Source: Candidatus Electronema nielsenii (GTDB lineage Bacteria > Desulfobacterota > Desulfobulbia > Desulfobulbales > Desulfobulbaceae). From it: DNA of 20,100 nucleotides. Within the stretch, counting starts at the first letter, position 1; every line of letters starts with the position of its first letter. The stretch is from contig JAGIXO010000021.1 in NCBI GenBank assembly GCA_026122915.1, positions 1-20,100 on the forward strand, read 5' to 3'. Positions 1 to 8,448 of the stretch are shown one piece after another. A model generated the notes under the pieces. The model ran no database searches. It had not been told where the DNA came from and saw only the letters and a list, made by a program, of their open reading frames with translations. The translations under genes and the position numbers were made by a program.

Positions 1-33
1 GAAACCGGAACAGAGACAGGAGGGAATGAGGGA

Positions 34-3000
34 ATGAAACGACAAGAGGCAAAAACCTACAAAAAGGGCTGGGGACTCCGGTGGAAGCTGATGGCTCTGC
101 TGCTCCTCGTTGGTCTTATCCCCTATCTGGCCAACGCGCTGCTTGACCAGTACTATGCTTCCGCAGCTCTTGAGGACCGCGCCCAGTTTCAGCTCGAGTC
201 CATCCGCGAGCTGAAAAAGACCCAGGTACTCACCTACGTTCGCGAGCGTTACAGTGACGTGCAGATGCTGGCTGAGATCATGCAGTCGCTCCATACTGAA
301 GCTCTGAACAAGATCAAAGGCTTCGAGGGTAACAAACAGCTGGCCATCGAGCGCTTCCTCAACAAGCGTTTCGCGGATATCAACGCGCTGGCCAGCAACT
401 TGGGTACCATCGCCGCCATGCAGGATTTTGCGACGGCCTTCAAGGAGGAGGGCGACAAGGTTGGCGGCAGCATGTGGAACGGCTACAAGGAAAAGTACGC
501 GCCGATGCTGCAAAACTACGTTAAGCAATACGGCTATTACGACACCATGCTGGTCTCGCTGGACGGCGATATCGTGTACTCAACGACTGAGGAGTCTGAC
601 TTAGGCCAGAATATGGTCAAAGGCGCGCTGAAAGATTCCGCTGTAGGCCGTTTGTTCGTCAATGCCCTGAAAGAGACTGCCTTGGAGGACTATGCCCCCT
701 ACGCTCCCTCTGGCAACAAGCAGGCTCTGTTCATCGGCACACCAATCAAGGTTGATGGCAAGGTCATCGGCGTAGCCATCACTCAGCTGTCCTCGAAAGA
801 GATCAACGACATCGTCCAAGAGCGCGAGGGTCTGGCCGCTTCGTTTGAGTCCTACATCGTTACCGGCACTAAGGACAATCCTAAGTTAGCCTCTGACCGT
901 GCTGTTAAAGAAGGTAAAATCGGTGATCCTAAGCCTGGTAAAAACTCCGAGCTGGTGCTCTCTGGTCAGACTGGCGACTTCTTCCAGACAGGCCCGACGG
1001 GTCTGTTCGAGCTGACCACCTTCCGGCCCCTCAAGGTGCCGGGTGTAAACTGGGGTCTGATCACCACCGGTACCCTGACTGACGTACTCGTACCCCAAGC
1101 CACAGGTGAGACCGACGACCTGCTGACCAAGTACCAGAAAGCCTACGGCCATTACGACATCGCCCTGATCGATGCCACTGGCTATGTGTATTACACCGTT
1201 AAGAAGGGAAAGGAATATCACACCAACATTTTCACCGGCCCGTACAAAGACACCAACCTCGGCAAGTTAGCTCGTCAGGTTGCTGATCGGAAAGAAGCCG
1301 CGATGATTGACCACGCTCAGTATGCGGCGGATGAAAACAAGCCGGTCGCCTTCCTCGCGGCCCCGGTTTTGGAAAAAGGCGAGCTACAGTCCATCGTTGC
1401 GGTACGTATTACCAACGCCTCGCTGCAAGCCCTGATGGATGAGAAAACCGGTCTGGGCGACACCGGCGAGACCTTCCTCGTAGGTACTGACTTTTTGCCT
1501 CGTACTAACTCCCGTCTTGGTCTTAAACTCTTTGATCAGGATTCTAAGTTAGAAACTGAGCTGGTAAAGAGAACCTTGGGCGAGGATAAATCGGTTCTGG
1601 TTGCTGGTACCTTGGACTATAAGCAGAACAAAATTATTGGTACGGGTGTTAAAGTAGGTTTGAATAAAGAGCTGGGCGCAGACTTTGAGTGGGCGATGAT
1701 CGCCAAGATCAACCAAGCTGAAGCTCTGAAGGCTGTAACCGAAATTCGTAACCGCGCTATTTTGATCGGTATCGGCATCTTGTTTGCCATCGGTATCATG
1801 GCGTGGATCGTAGGAGGTATCTTCGCTAAACCCATCGTTTCCATCGCCGAGGTTGTACGACAGGTTGCGTCTGAACGAGACCTGACCCTGAACGTGCCGG
1901 TTGCGTCGGGCGACGAGGTAGGACAGATGGCTGCGGAGTTTAACTCGATGCTGATTGAGTTGAACAGATCGTTTAAAGAGGTTGAGCAGGTTTCCCAGAC
2001 GGTTGCGACCAACGCCAAGGACGTGGCAAACCGCGCCGCTGGTAACCGTGACCGTGCTGAGATCGAGGTAAAGCAGTCTGAGAAATCTCGAGAGCTGATT
2101 GAGACGATGGGTACGACCGCTGGTCAGGTTGCTGAGGGCGCGAAAGCCCAGCAGGAATCCGCTCTTAAATCCCAGCGCACGATTGCCGAGCTGCTTCAGT
2201 CCATGAACACGGTAAGTAGCGCGGTTATCAAGCAATCAAAAGAAGCTGAAACCGTTACCAACCGCGTAGGCGACATGGGACAGACCGGCGCACTGGTTGT
2301 GGCCACGTCCGGCGAGCAAGGTAAAATGGTTATGCAGGTGACGGCCTCGATGAACGAGATCACCGCCGCCGTGCGTAACATGGGTCAAGCAATTAACAAC
2401 GCCACCCAGCAGGGTCAAGAATCACTGAAAGCTGCGAACGCCGGTCGTACCGCTGTTGAAAACACGGTTGCTGGTATGCACGCTATTGCTGAGTCTTCTG
2501 GCCAGATTTCTGAAATCATCAGCGTTATTACCGAGATCGCGGAGCAGACCAACTTGCTGGCTCTGAACGCTGCGATTGAGGCCGCCCGTGCCGGTGCGCA
2601 CGGTAAGGGCTTCGCGGTTGTTGCCGACGAGGTTGGTAAGCTGGCGCAACGTTCCTCTGAAGCTGCGAAGGAAATTACCCAGCTGATCAAAGACTCGACC
2701 GCCAAGGTAGATGAGGGTGCGAGATACTCCGAGCAGCTGCAAAGCGCGCTCGCCTTGATCGATGCCAGCGGTCGTAACAACATGAAGTCGATTGAGGAAA
2801 TCGCGTCGGTTGCCCACGTTGTTGAGAAAGACATCCAAGGTGTTCAGAACTTTGTTCAAGAGCTGAACAAACTGGCCCAGCAGATTGCTACAATGGCCGG
2901 TGAGCAGGGTACTCGTCGTAAAGCTGCTGAGGACGCGCTCGCTGCGATGGTTCAGCAGTCTCAGATCATCAGTGCGCTGGTTGCCGAAGCCACGGTTGGT

Positions 3001-3231
3001 TCGACCACTATCGACGGTGAGATGCGCGAGATTGTGCGTCGTACCGAGGTACTGAACGAGCTGGTTACTGCCCAAGGCCAGCGTTCTGCGAACGCGATCA
3101 AAATCGCCCAGCAGTCCTTTGAAGGTGCGAAGAAGACCGTAGAAGGCGCAGGTACCGTTGTGGCGATCACCGGTGAGTTGACCTCCGCTTCTGCAAAGTT
3201 GCGGGAGCAGGTTGAGCAGTTTAAACTCTAA
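34..3231 (+). CDS. Methyl-accepting chemotaxis protein with double periplasmic sensor
   Basis: This is a transmembrane chemoreceptor that should sense a periplasmic ligand and control the CheA kinase through CheW. The start at ATG 34 is preceded by AGGAGGG at 18-24. A membrane helix lies at about residues 16-37. A large periplasmic region follows to about 573 and holds two similar modules (about 160-255 and 361-465) that share a Y-G-[YH]-Y-D core; a [12 protein letters not shown] segment starts near 473. The second membrane helix is at about 575-598 and leads into a HAMP domain (to about 650). The conserved signalling hairpin tip is at 834-885 ([21 protein letters not shown], then [11 protein letters not shown]). 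The coiled coil has about 200 residues on each side of the tip, much longer than E. coli Tsr. No CheR-binding pentapeptide is seen; the protein ends EQFKL. CheW follows after a likely terminator. The family call is secure; the ligand is unknown. Confidence 0.96.
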   Translation: MKRQEAKTYKKGWGLRWKLMALLLLVGLIPYLANALLDQYYASAALEDRAQFQLESIRELKKTQVLTYVRERYSDVQMLAEIMQSLHTEALNKIKGFEGNKQLAIERFLNKRFADINALASNLGTIAAMQDFATAFKEEGDKVGGSMWNGYKEKYAPMLQNYVKQYGYYDTMLVSLDGDIVYSTTEESDLGQNMVKGALKDSAVGRLFVNALKETALEDYAPYAPSGNKQALFIGTPIKVDGKVIGVAITQLSSKEINDIVQEREGLAASFESYIVTGTKDNPKLASDRAVKEGKIGDPKPGKNSELVLSGQTGDFFQTGPTGLFELTTFRPLKVPGVNWGLITTGTLTDVLVPQATGETDDLLTKYQKAYGHYDIALIDATGYVYYTVKKGKEYHTNIFTGPYKDTNLGKLARQVADRKEAAMIDHAQYAADENKPVAFLAAPVLEKGELQSIVAVRITNASLQALMDEKTGLGDTGETFLVGTDFLPRTNSRLGLKLFDQDSKLETELVKRTLGEDKSVLVAGTLDYKQNKIIGTGVKVGLNKELGADFEWAMIAKINQAEALKAVTEIRNRAILIGIGILFAIGIMAWIVGGIFAKPIVSIAEVVRQVASERDLTLNVPVASGDEVGQMAAEFNSMLIELNRSFKEVEQVSQTVATNAKDVANRAAGNRDRAEIEVKQSEKSRELIETMGTTAGQVAEGAKAQQESALKSQRTIAELLQSMNTVSSAVIKQSKEAETVTNRVGDMGQTGALVVATSGEQGKMVMQVTASMNEITAAVRNMGQAINNATQQGQESLKAANAGRTAVENTVAGMHAIAESSGQISEIISVITEIAEQTNLLALNAAIEAARAGAHGKGFAVVADEVGKLAQRSSEAAKEITQLIKDSTAKVDEGARYSEQLQSALALIDASGRNNMKSIEEIASVAHVVEKDIQGVQNFVQELNKLAQQIATMAGEQGTRRKAAEDALAAMVQQSQIISALVAEATVGSTTIDGEMREIVRRTEVLNELVTAQGQRSANAIKIAQQSFEGAKKTVEGAGTVVAITGELTSASAKLREQVEQFKL

Positions 3232-3254
3232 TTTGCTGGACCGCCTCTTGTCTG

Positions 3255-3287
3255 CTGCTCCGCGTCTATCTTTCCGGCGCGGAGCAG
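3255..3287 (+). terminator. Strong hairpin between the chemoreceptor and cheW genes
   Basis: CTGCTCCGCG at 3255-3264 pairs perfectly with CGCGGAGCAG at 3278-3287, leaving a 13-base loop. It lies 24 bases after the chemoreceptor stop and 51 bases before the cheW start. The downstream tract (TTCGCTTTC) is only moderately T-rich. It could therefore be a weak intrinsic terminator, an attenuator that lets receptor transcript exceed the downstream genes, or an mRNA-stabilising stem. Confidence 0.55.
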
Positions 3288-3338
3288 TTCGCTTTCAACG
3301 AAGAAAACGCGGGACACCGCGCAACGAGGAGACCATTC

Positions 3339-3854
3339 ATGCCAGAGGGATTTGCAGCCGAAAAGAGGTTTGCCGACCGGGAAGAAAAAGAGCAGCTCAT
3401 GCAGCTGGTCGGTTTCACCATCGGCAAGGAGCAGTTCGGCGTGGACATACTCATGGTGCAGGAGATCATCCGTTCCGCGCCGATTACGTCGGTGCCTAAT
3501 TCACCGGATTTTATTGAGGGTGTTATTAACCTGCGCGGCAACATCATTCCGGTTATTGAGCTGCGCAAGCGGCTGAATTTGTATCGGAAAGAAAGCGACA
3601 CCAAAGATGCTTGGATACTGATTCTTGACATTGGAGGCCGCGTTACCGGCTTCATTGTCGATTCAGTGACCAAGGTACTCAAAATTATGGAAAGCACCAT
3701 CGAGCCGCCGCCTGATGTGATCATGGCCGGGCTGGCGAACCGCTACATTAAGGGGGTCTGCGACATCGGCGGTAGCCTCCTCATTCTGTTGGATTTCAAC
3801 CGCATTTTGATGGCGGATGAGCTGCAACAGCTGGGTTCAATCAAAGGAGAATAA
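3339..3854 (+). CDS. cheW: CheW-type chemotaxis coupling protein
   Basis: This 171-residue protein is a CheW adaptor that links chemoreceptors to the CheA P5 domain in cytoplasmic arrays. GAGGAG at 3326-3331 precedes ATG 3339 by 7 bases. The first 25 or so residues are a charged extension not needed for the fold. The CheW beta-barrel begins at about residue 26 (LVGFTIGKEQFGVDI), followed by the family signature INLRGNIIPVIELRKRL at about 63-79 and a second half ending near residue 165. Length is normal for CheW. The stop is 5 bases before the next gene, a CheY-type receiver, so the two are almost certainly co-transcribed. It resembles ordinary CheW rather than ParP or CheV, since no receiver or long proline-rich part is present. 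Confidence 0.95.
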   Translation: MPEGFAAEKRFADREEKEQLMQLVGFTIGKEQFGVDILMVQEIIRSAPITSVPNSPDFIEGVINLRGNIIPVIELRKRLNLYRKESDTKDAWILILDIGGRVTGFIVDSVTKVLKIMESTIEPPPDVIMAGLANRYIKGVCDIGGSLLILLDFNRILMADELQQLGSIKGE

Positions 3855-3859
3855 CGCAG

Positions 3860-4243
3860 ATGAGCAAACGGGTTCTGGTTGTCGATGACTCCTCCATGAT
3901 GCGCAAGATGATTGTCAAGCTGCTCCAGCCGCCGGGACACATCGTGGTGGGGCAAGCCAAAAATGGCATTGAGGCGATTGAGCTGTATAAGGCCCTGAAG
4001 CCCGACATCGTGACCATGGACATCACCATGCGGGATATGGACGGTTTAGCTGCGGCCAAGGAAATTCTCCGCTTTGATAAATCAGCTCATATCATTTTCC
4101 TCTCCAATCTTGACGAGGAAGTCTATCGGGCAGAGGTGGAGAAACTTGGCGCGCGTGGCTTTGCCAGCAAGCATAAGGCTAAGGAAATTCTGGATATGAT
4201 TGAGGAGGAAGAGGACGGCGGAGGCCAAGACTCTGGTATCTGA
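3860..4243 (+). CDS. cheY: CheY-like single-domain response regulator
   Basis: This 127-residue stand-alone receiver probably takes phosphate from CheA. The acidic pair is D9-D10, the phospho-acceptor is D54 (in TMDITM), the switch hydroxyl is S82 (IFLSN) and the conserved lysine is K104. The residue after this lysine is His rather than the usual Pro (SKHK), a small departure from the KP motif. The last 15 or so residues form an acidic, glycine-rich tail (EEEEDGGGQDSG) with no known role. AAAGGAG at 3843-3849, inside the end of cheW, is 10 bases before ATG 3860. No DNA-binding domain is attached, so output should be by protein contact. No flagellar motor genes are nearby, so its target is unknown. 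Confidence 0.93.
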   Translation: MSKRVLVVDDSSMMRKMIVKLLQPPGHIVVGQAKNGIEAIELYKALKPDIVTMDITMRDMDGLAAAKEILRFDKSAHIIFLSNLDEEVYRAEVEKLGARGFASKHKAKEILDMIEEEEDGGGQDSGI

Positions 4244-4269
4244 CTCTCTGTCTGAGCAGGGAGCAATCC

Positions 4270-4287
4270 GGCAATGCGGGCATTGCC
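4270..4287 (+). terminator. Short perfect hairpin after the CheY-like gene
   Basis: GGCAATG at 4270-4276 pairs with CATTGCC at 4281-4287 around a CGGG loop. A short ATTTTC tract follows about 10 bases later. It sits in the 110-base gap between the receiver gene and the HAMP protein gene. It is weak as an intrinsic terminator because the T-run is displaced; it may be a transcript-processing or stabilising stem. Confidence 0.3.
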
Positions 4288-4353
4288 ACAAAGAACATTT
4301 TCACTAACACGGATTTGTCGCCTATGTCAACCTCGCCCCAGGAAGCTGAAGGC

Positions 4354-4929
4354 ATGAGTCTGAAGAACAAGGCTCTGTCGTTCTTTGCTTTGACCGTTTT
4401 GCTGACTCTGTTCATAGCTGTTTTCGTTATGCGCGGTGGACCGCCAGTCGCCGCGCTTGCAGCTCTGGGCCTCTTACTCTGTGTTTTAGCAGCGGCCCTC
4501 CTTTCCTTTCAAATTTTTGTATTGAAGCCACTGGCAGATGTTCACGCTGTCACTCGGCAGATGATCGACGGCCACTTGGACCGCCTTAATCGTATCCACA
4601 GAGCTGATGAGATCGGACGACTGGGCGAAAGCATCAACGATCTGGCCGTTAATATGCAGGAAGTGTTGCTCTTTGTTTGGAATCACGGCCAAGAGAGCCG
4701 CGAACTGTTGGAACGAATCGCAGCGTTGAGCGACGCGGAGCCGCAATCAGAACTTGACGAAGATATTGAACAAATGCGACAAAGTAATGAAAATCTGAAA
4801 GACATCGTTACGTCGTTCAGCTATTTTGAAATCAGACTGGAACACGAGCGGATGATGGCTGAATCGGACTGCGGCAAAGATGGAGCCTGCTGCGGTGGCG
4901 GTGCGGCTTGCAAATATCCGACGGCCTGA
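4354..4929 (+). CDS. Two-helix membrane HAMP protein with cysteine-rich tail
   Basis: This 191-residue inner-membrane protein has no recognised catalytic domain. Two hydrophobic helices lie at about 7-26 and 32-53 with only a few residues between them, so there is no periplasmic sensor. A HAMP domain follows (about 54-105, with LKPLADVHAVTRQM and ADEIGRLGESINDL), then a helical, probably coiled-coil segment to about 170. The end carries four cysteines, C173, C179, C180 and C186, spaced C-x5-CC-x5-C in a glycine- and alanine-rich setting, which may bind a metal or act as a redox switch. ATG 4354 is chosen because AGGAAG lies 8 bases upstream; ATG 4324 or TTG 4315 would add 10-13 residues but lack a ribosome site. 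Its place between cheY and cheA suggests a membrane partner of the array. A second HAMP-only protein lies at 13488. Confidence 0.85.
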   Translation: MSLKNKALSFFALTVLLTLFIAVFVMRGGPPVAALAALGLLLCVLAAALLSFQIFVLKPLADVHAVTRQMIDGHLDRLNRIHRADEIGRLGESINDLAVNMQEVLLFVWNHGQESRELLERIAALSDAEPQSELDEDIEQMRQSNENLKDIVTSFSYFEIRLEHERMMAESDCGKDGACCGGGAACKYPTA

Positions 4930-4943
4930 AGGATAAGGAAAAC

Positions 4944-5018
4944 ATGTCCGGCGGAGGAGCCGGGCCGGAAAAGCTGCAAAAACTTGACAACCTGCATGGT
5001 CGGACTGCGACAGGGTGA
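4944..5018 (+). CDS. Possible 24-residue leader ORF ahead of cheA
   Basis: ATG 4944 is preceded by AAGGA at 4935-4939. The frame encodes a 24-residue glycine-rich then polar peptide with no recognised family. Its TGA stop (5016-5018) overlaps the GTG at 5015 that is the upstream candidate start of cheA, giving a GTGA junction typical of translational coupling, and lies 5 bases before ATG 5024. It could be a coupling leader peptide or chance. Only the ribosome site and the junction support it. Confidence 0.2.
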   Translation: MSGGGAGPEKLQKLDNLHGRTATG

Positions 5019-5023
5019 GCAAT

Positions 5024-8000
5024 ATGATAGACACGTCAATGCTGCCGGATTTCATCGTTGAAGCGGCGGAACATCTTGAAGAGATGGAGAACAGCCTGCT
5101 CAAACTGGAGGAAGGCCACGGAAAGGAAAACAAAGAAGTCTTAGATGAACTTTTTCGCTCTATGCACACCATCAAAGGAGCGGCCCAATTTGTCGGCATT
5201 GACCGGGTTGCCGGGTTGTCGCACAAATTAGAAAATCTGCTTGATTTGATCCGCAAGGGTACGCAGTCGCTGTCTCCAGCAGTCACTGATTTGCTGATTG
5301 AGAGCAAAGACCGCATCAATCTCTTGGTAGAAGAGTTGGAGCGTAATCAAGTCGAAGATTCAGAGGTTGATGATTTGCTCGCGCGAATCAAAAACTTGGT
5401 TGAGGGTGGTGTTCCTGAAAGTCCAGTAATTGCGCCTGCGCCACCGCCTTACGAAGAGCCGCGCAAAGGCTCTTTGGCTGAAGAAAATATGGCCGAGGAG
5501 TATGACGAAGAGCTGTACAGCATCTTCCTCCAGCAGCTCAAAGAGAACATTCCCTTCCTTTACGCCCAGACCGTTGAGCTGTCGATCTCAGTTGACAAGC
5601 AAGACGTACTCTACCGTTGCAGCGATTCGATTAAAAGCCTCAAGTCTTCAGCCAATTACATGGGCTATGAGAAGTTGGCCAAGCATTACACCGACTGGCA
5701 GCGCGAGATCAGCAATGCTGTAGATCAGCTTTCAGCGGGTAAAATGCCGAATCTCGGCTTCATGCAGGATTACATCGACGAAATTATCCGTTCCTTCCCG
5801 CAAGCGATGGACGGTTACTCGCAGGAAGATGCGGGCCAAGCCGCAACAAAAAAGCCAAAATCCGATTCCGCCGCATTAGATTACATTTTCTCGTCTGACG
5901 GGCCGCAACATGAAGACGAGGAGAAGGATGCTGCGCAGGCAAACGATCTTGATTTAGCCTTAGATTCGATCTTTTCAGATGAAGATGAAGAAGACGGGCC
6001 AATTGCTGTCACTCTCTCTGGGTCGGTGGATGATGACGAGGACGAAGAAAACGACAAGGATGAGAAGGAAAATGTGCGGTCGGTGACTACGTCTTCTGCA
6101 CCTACCACACCTGCGCCGCCGGAACGCAAGCCGCTAAGTCTCGAATATGAGCTGTCCGAAGATGAACACGATCAAGAATTGGTCTCCATTTTTCTCAAGA
6201 AGCTCCAGACTGACATCCGTTTTCTGCGAGAGCAGGAGACCGCATTGCCTGCTGCTTCTGACAAAAAAGAACTGTTAGAACGTTGCCGAGAGGCAGTGGC
6301 AGGACTTTCTTCGTCAGCCAATTATATGGAGTATCACAGCTTGGCTGCATTCTGCCGTGAATGGCAGCAGGCTCTCCGAGAGGCTGCTAATGGCAGCAAC
6401 GTAGATGCGACCGGAGCGTTACACCGCTTTACTGAGGCGTTGATTCAGGTTTATCCGCAGGCTGTTGTTGATGCAGAAGCCGGAAAGCAGACTCTGGCTC
6501 CGCAGCCCAAGCCTGTAGTTGCCGAAGCTGTTAGTTCGGTTGAATTTGACAATGCCGAGGACACAGTTATTTCGCTTCTCAGCAAACCTACTGGCGAAAA
6601 AGTAGCAGCACCGGTTCCACCACCATCGCGTTCTGTTCCGCCTGATGAAGTCAGACATAGACCTGAGCCTCCATCAGCAGAGATAAAGGAGGACGACAGC
6701 GAGCTATTCGCCCGCCTCAGCAGTGCCTTGGATATGTCTATGTCCCCGAGGAGCGATGCCTCCGAGTATCAAATGGACAATGTGATCGAGAAGATCATGG
6801 ACAAGACTGAGTCAGAGCCGGAGGAAGAACAGCCAGAAGAATTAGCTGTTGTTTCTGTCCCTGAAGCAACTGAGCCTACCGCTGCACCTGAGAAGGAACA
6901 ACCTGCCCCTCTTGCTGCCATAATGCCAGAGCCTGTGGCGTTGAAAAAAGCAGATGCACCGCTACCTATAGTTGAGGAAGAGAAAGCCGTTATCGAGGAA
7001 CCAGCGGAATTTTCGGATGAAGAAGATGCCGATGCGTCGAAAAAATCTGCGGTCAAGAAATCTGCTCCACGCAGCAGCATCCGGGTTGATGCAGACAAAA
7101 TCGATTATCTGATGAACCAAGTGGGAGAACTGGTCGTTAGTCGTGCCTATTTCGCCCAGTTGGTCAACGAGATGCGCGGTCTCCAGCTGCTCCTCCAAGA
7201 AAGGGCCAAACTCACGAAAAGTGAGCTGAAGCCGCTCCAAGAGTTTGCCTTCCGCCTGAGCGAGGCAGGTGTACATCTGGGCCGTGTCTCCAATGAGCTG
7301 CAAGAAGGCGTGATGAAAATCAGGATGTTGCCTATTGATCAGCTCTTTAAACGTTATCCCCGTTTGGTGCGCGATTTGACTCATCGCACGGACAAGGATA
7401 TTCGCTTGATCACTAAGGGTGAGGAAACCGAGTTAGACAAGATGGTCATCGAGTCCATCTCTGATCCGCTGATCCACATCATCCGCAATGCAGTCGATCA
7501 CGGCATCGAGACAATCACGGATCGGAAACGAGCAAACAAACCGTCACAGGGTACGCTGATGTTGGAAGCGTATCACGAAAGTGATCATATCGTGGTGGAA
7601 ATCACTGACGACGGTAGGGGGATTGATCCTAAGCGCATCCGAGCGAAAGCCTTAGAAAAGGGTCTGTTCGACAAAGAAGAGTTAGACCGAATGTCTGAAG
7701 AGGACATCATTCGCATCATCATGGAGCCGGGCTTTAGCACTGCCGAGAAGGCCACCGAAACTTCGGGCCGAGGTGTGGGCATGGATGTGGTGCGCAAGAA
7801 TGTCGAACGGCTCAACGGTATGATTGAGATTAGCTCGAAAGTAGGGCAGGGTACTCGGATGCGGATTAAAATTCCGCTGACGATGGCCATTATCCAGGCC
7901 TTAATGGTGCGAGTGGGCAAAGAAAAATTCACCATTCCACTGACCTCAGTTGAGGAAACCTTGCGCATTTTCCGCCATGAAATTTCTCAAATTGAAGGCG

Positions 8001-8389
8001 TAGATGTTATTTACATCCGCGACACTACCATGCCTATCTTCCAGCTGGGGCGGATTTATAGCATCGACCGCTCCCAAGAGGAAGAGGACAAAATGTTCGT
8101 GGTCGTGGTCAGCACTGGTACCCAAGAAGTCGGACTTGTGGTTGACGAGCTACTCGGCCAAGAAGAGGTTGTTATTAAGCCTCTTGCTGATTATCTGCGC
8201 TCAGGCAGCGGATTTGGCGGAGCAACTATCCTCGGTGACGGCGGTATTTCGCTGATTCTCGATATCCCAGAGCTTGTGAAGATTGCAGGCGAAGAGCAAG
8301 CCGACAAGCAAGCCCAGCGGAATATGAGCTTCAAGCGCAGACGGAAGCGAGGAACGGAGGAGGAGCAGCCGCAGGCTGTCATCCATTAA
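5024..8389 (+). CDS. cheA: CheA-type histidine kinase with three HPt-like modules
   Basis: This is the central kinase of the chemosensory pathway: it autophosphorylates an HPt histidine and feeds receivers. At about 1121 residues it is much longer than E. coli CheA (654). HPt1 spans about 5-110 with H48 in HTIKGAA. Two further HPt-like modules (about 158-265 and 378-485) resemble each other, but the histidine position is K204 and A426. Long acidic, proline-rich linkers lie between and after them and take the place of a recognisable P2 domain. P3 dimerisation starts near 685. The P4 ATPase has the N-box HIIRNAVDHG (818-827), DDGRGID (862-868) and GRGVGMD (915-921). A CheW-like P5 covers about 965-1100, then a basic tail. 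Start: ATG 5024 has AGGG upstream; GTG 5015 is an alternative. Genes for receiver-type partners flank it on both sides. Confidence 0.95.
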   Translation: MIDTSMLPDFIVEAAEHLEEMENSLLKLEEGHGKENKEVLDELFRSMHTIKGAAQFVGIDRVAGLSHKLENLLDLIRKGTQSLSPAVTDLLIESKDRINLLVEELERNQVEDSEVDDLLARIKNLVEGGVPESPVIAPAPPPYEEPRKGSLAEENMAEEYDEELYSIFLQQLKENIPFLYAQTVELSISVDKQDVLYRCSDSIKSLKSSANYMGYEKLAKHYTDWQREISNAVDQLSAGKMPNLGFMQDYIDEIIRSFPQAMDGYSQEDAGQAATKKPKSDSAALDYIFSSDGPQHEDEEKDAAQANDLDLALDSIFSDEDEEDGPIAVTLSGSVDDDEDEENDKDEKENVRSVTTSSAPTTPAPPERKPLSLEYELSEDEHDQELVSIFLKKLQTDIRFLREQETALPAASDKKELLERCREAVAGLSSSANYMEYHSLAAFCREWQQALREAANGSNVDATGALHRFTEALIQVYPQAVVDAEAGKQTLAPQPKPVVAEAVSSVEFDNAEDTVISLLSKPTGEKVAAPVPPPSRSVPPDEVRHRPEPPSAEIKEDDSELFARLSSALDMSMSPRSDASEYQMDNVIEKIMDKTESEPEEEQPEELAVVSVPEATEPTAAPEKEQPAPLAAIMPEPVALKKADAPLPIVEEEKAVIEEPAEFSDEEDADASKKSAVKKSAPRSSIRVDADKIDYLMNQVGELVVSRAYFAQLVNEMRGLQLLLQERAKLTKSELKPLQEFAFRLSEAGVHLGRVSNELQEGVMKIRMLPIDQLFKRYPRLVRDLTHRTDKDIRLITKGEETELDKMVIESISDPLIHIIRNAVDHGIETITDRKRANKPSQGTLMLEAYHESDHIVVEITDDGRGIDPKRIRAKALEKGLFDKEELDRMSEEDIIRIIMEPGFSTAEKATETSGRGVGMDVVRKNVERLNGMIEISSKVGQGTRMRIKIPLTMAIIQALMVRVGKEKFTIPLTSVEETLRIFRHEISQIEGVDVIYIRDTTMPIFQLGRIYSIDRSQEEEDKMFVVVVSTGTQEVGLVVDELLGQEEVVIKPLADYLRSGSGFGGATILGDGGISLILDIPELVKIAGEEQADKQAQRNMSFKRRRKRGTEEEQPQAVIH

Positions 8390-8448
8390 GGGGTTAGTGA
8401 AGGAAGTCATTGGCATCATTTCAGCAGCACGGAGGCTGAACAGCGGGC

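Noticed and set aside
1549..3075. Long antisense open frames inside the chemoreceptor gene (e.g. 1549-2235 and 2422-3075 on the - strand)
   Set aside because: They mirror the well-conserved receptor frame, have no recognisable domain, and come from the codon bias of the repetitive helical coding sequence.
3212..3499. 95-residue + strand frame bridging the receptor end and the cheW start
   Set aside because: It overlaps both real genes in another frame, crosses the hairpin and encodes an arginine-rich sequence without family resemblance.
5998..6075. Acidic low-complexity stretch in cheA as a sign of a frameshift or foreign insertion
   Set aside because: The frame is intact on both sides, and acidic linkers are common between CheA modules.
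8410..8426. Sigma-54-like promoter (TTGGCA with GC at the right spacing) ahead of the CheB-like gene
   Set aside because: The GG-N10-GC spacing fits, but the -12 element reads CAGC instead of TTGC and the site lies inside an apparent operon.
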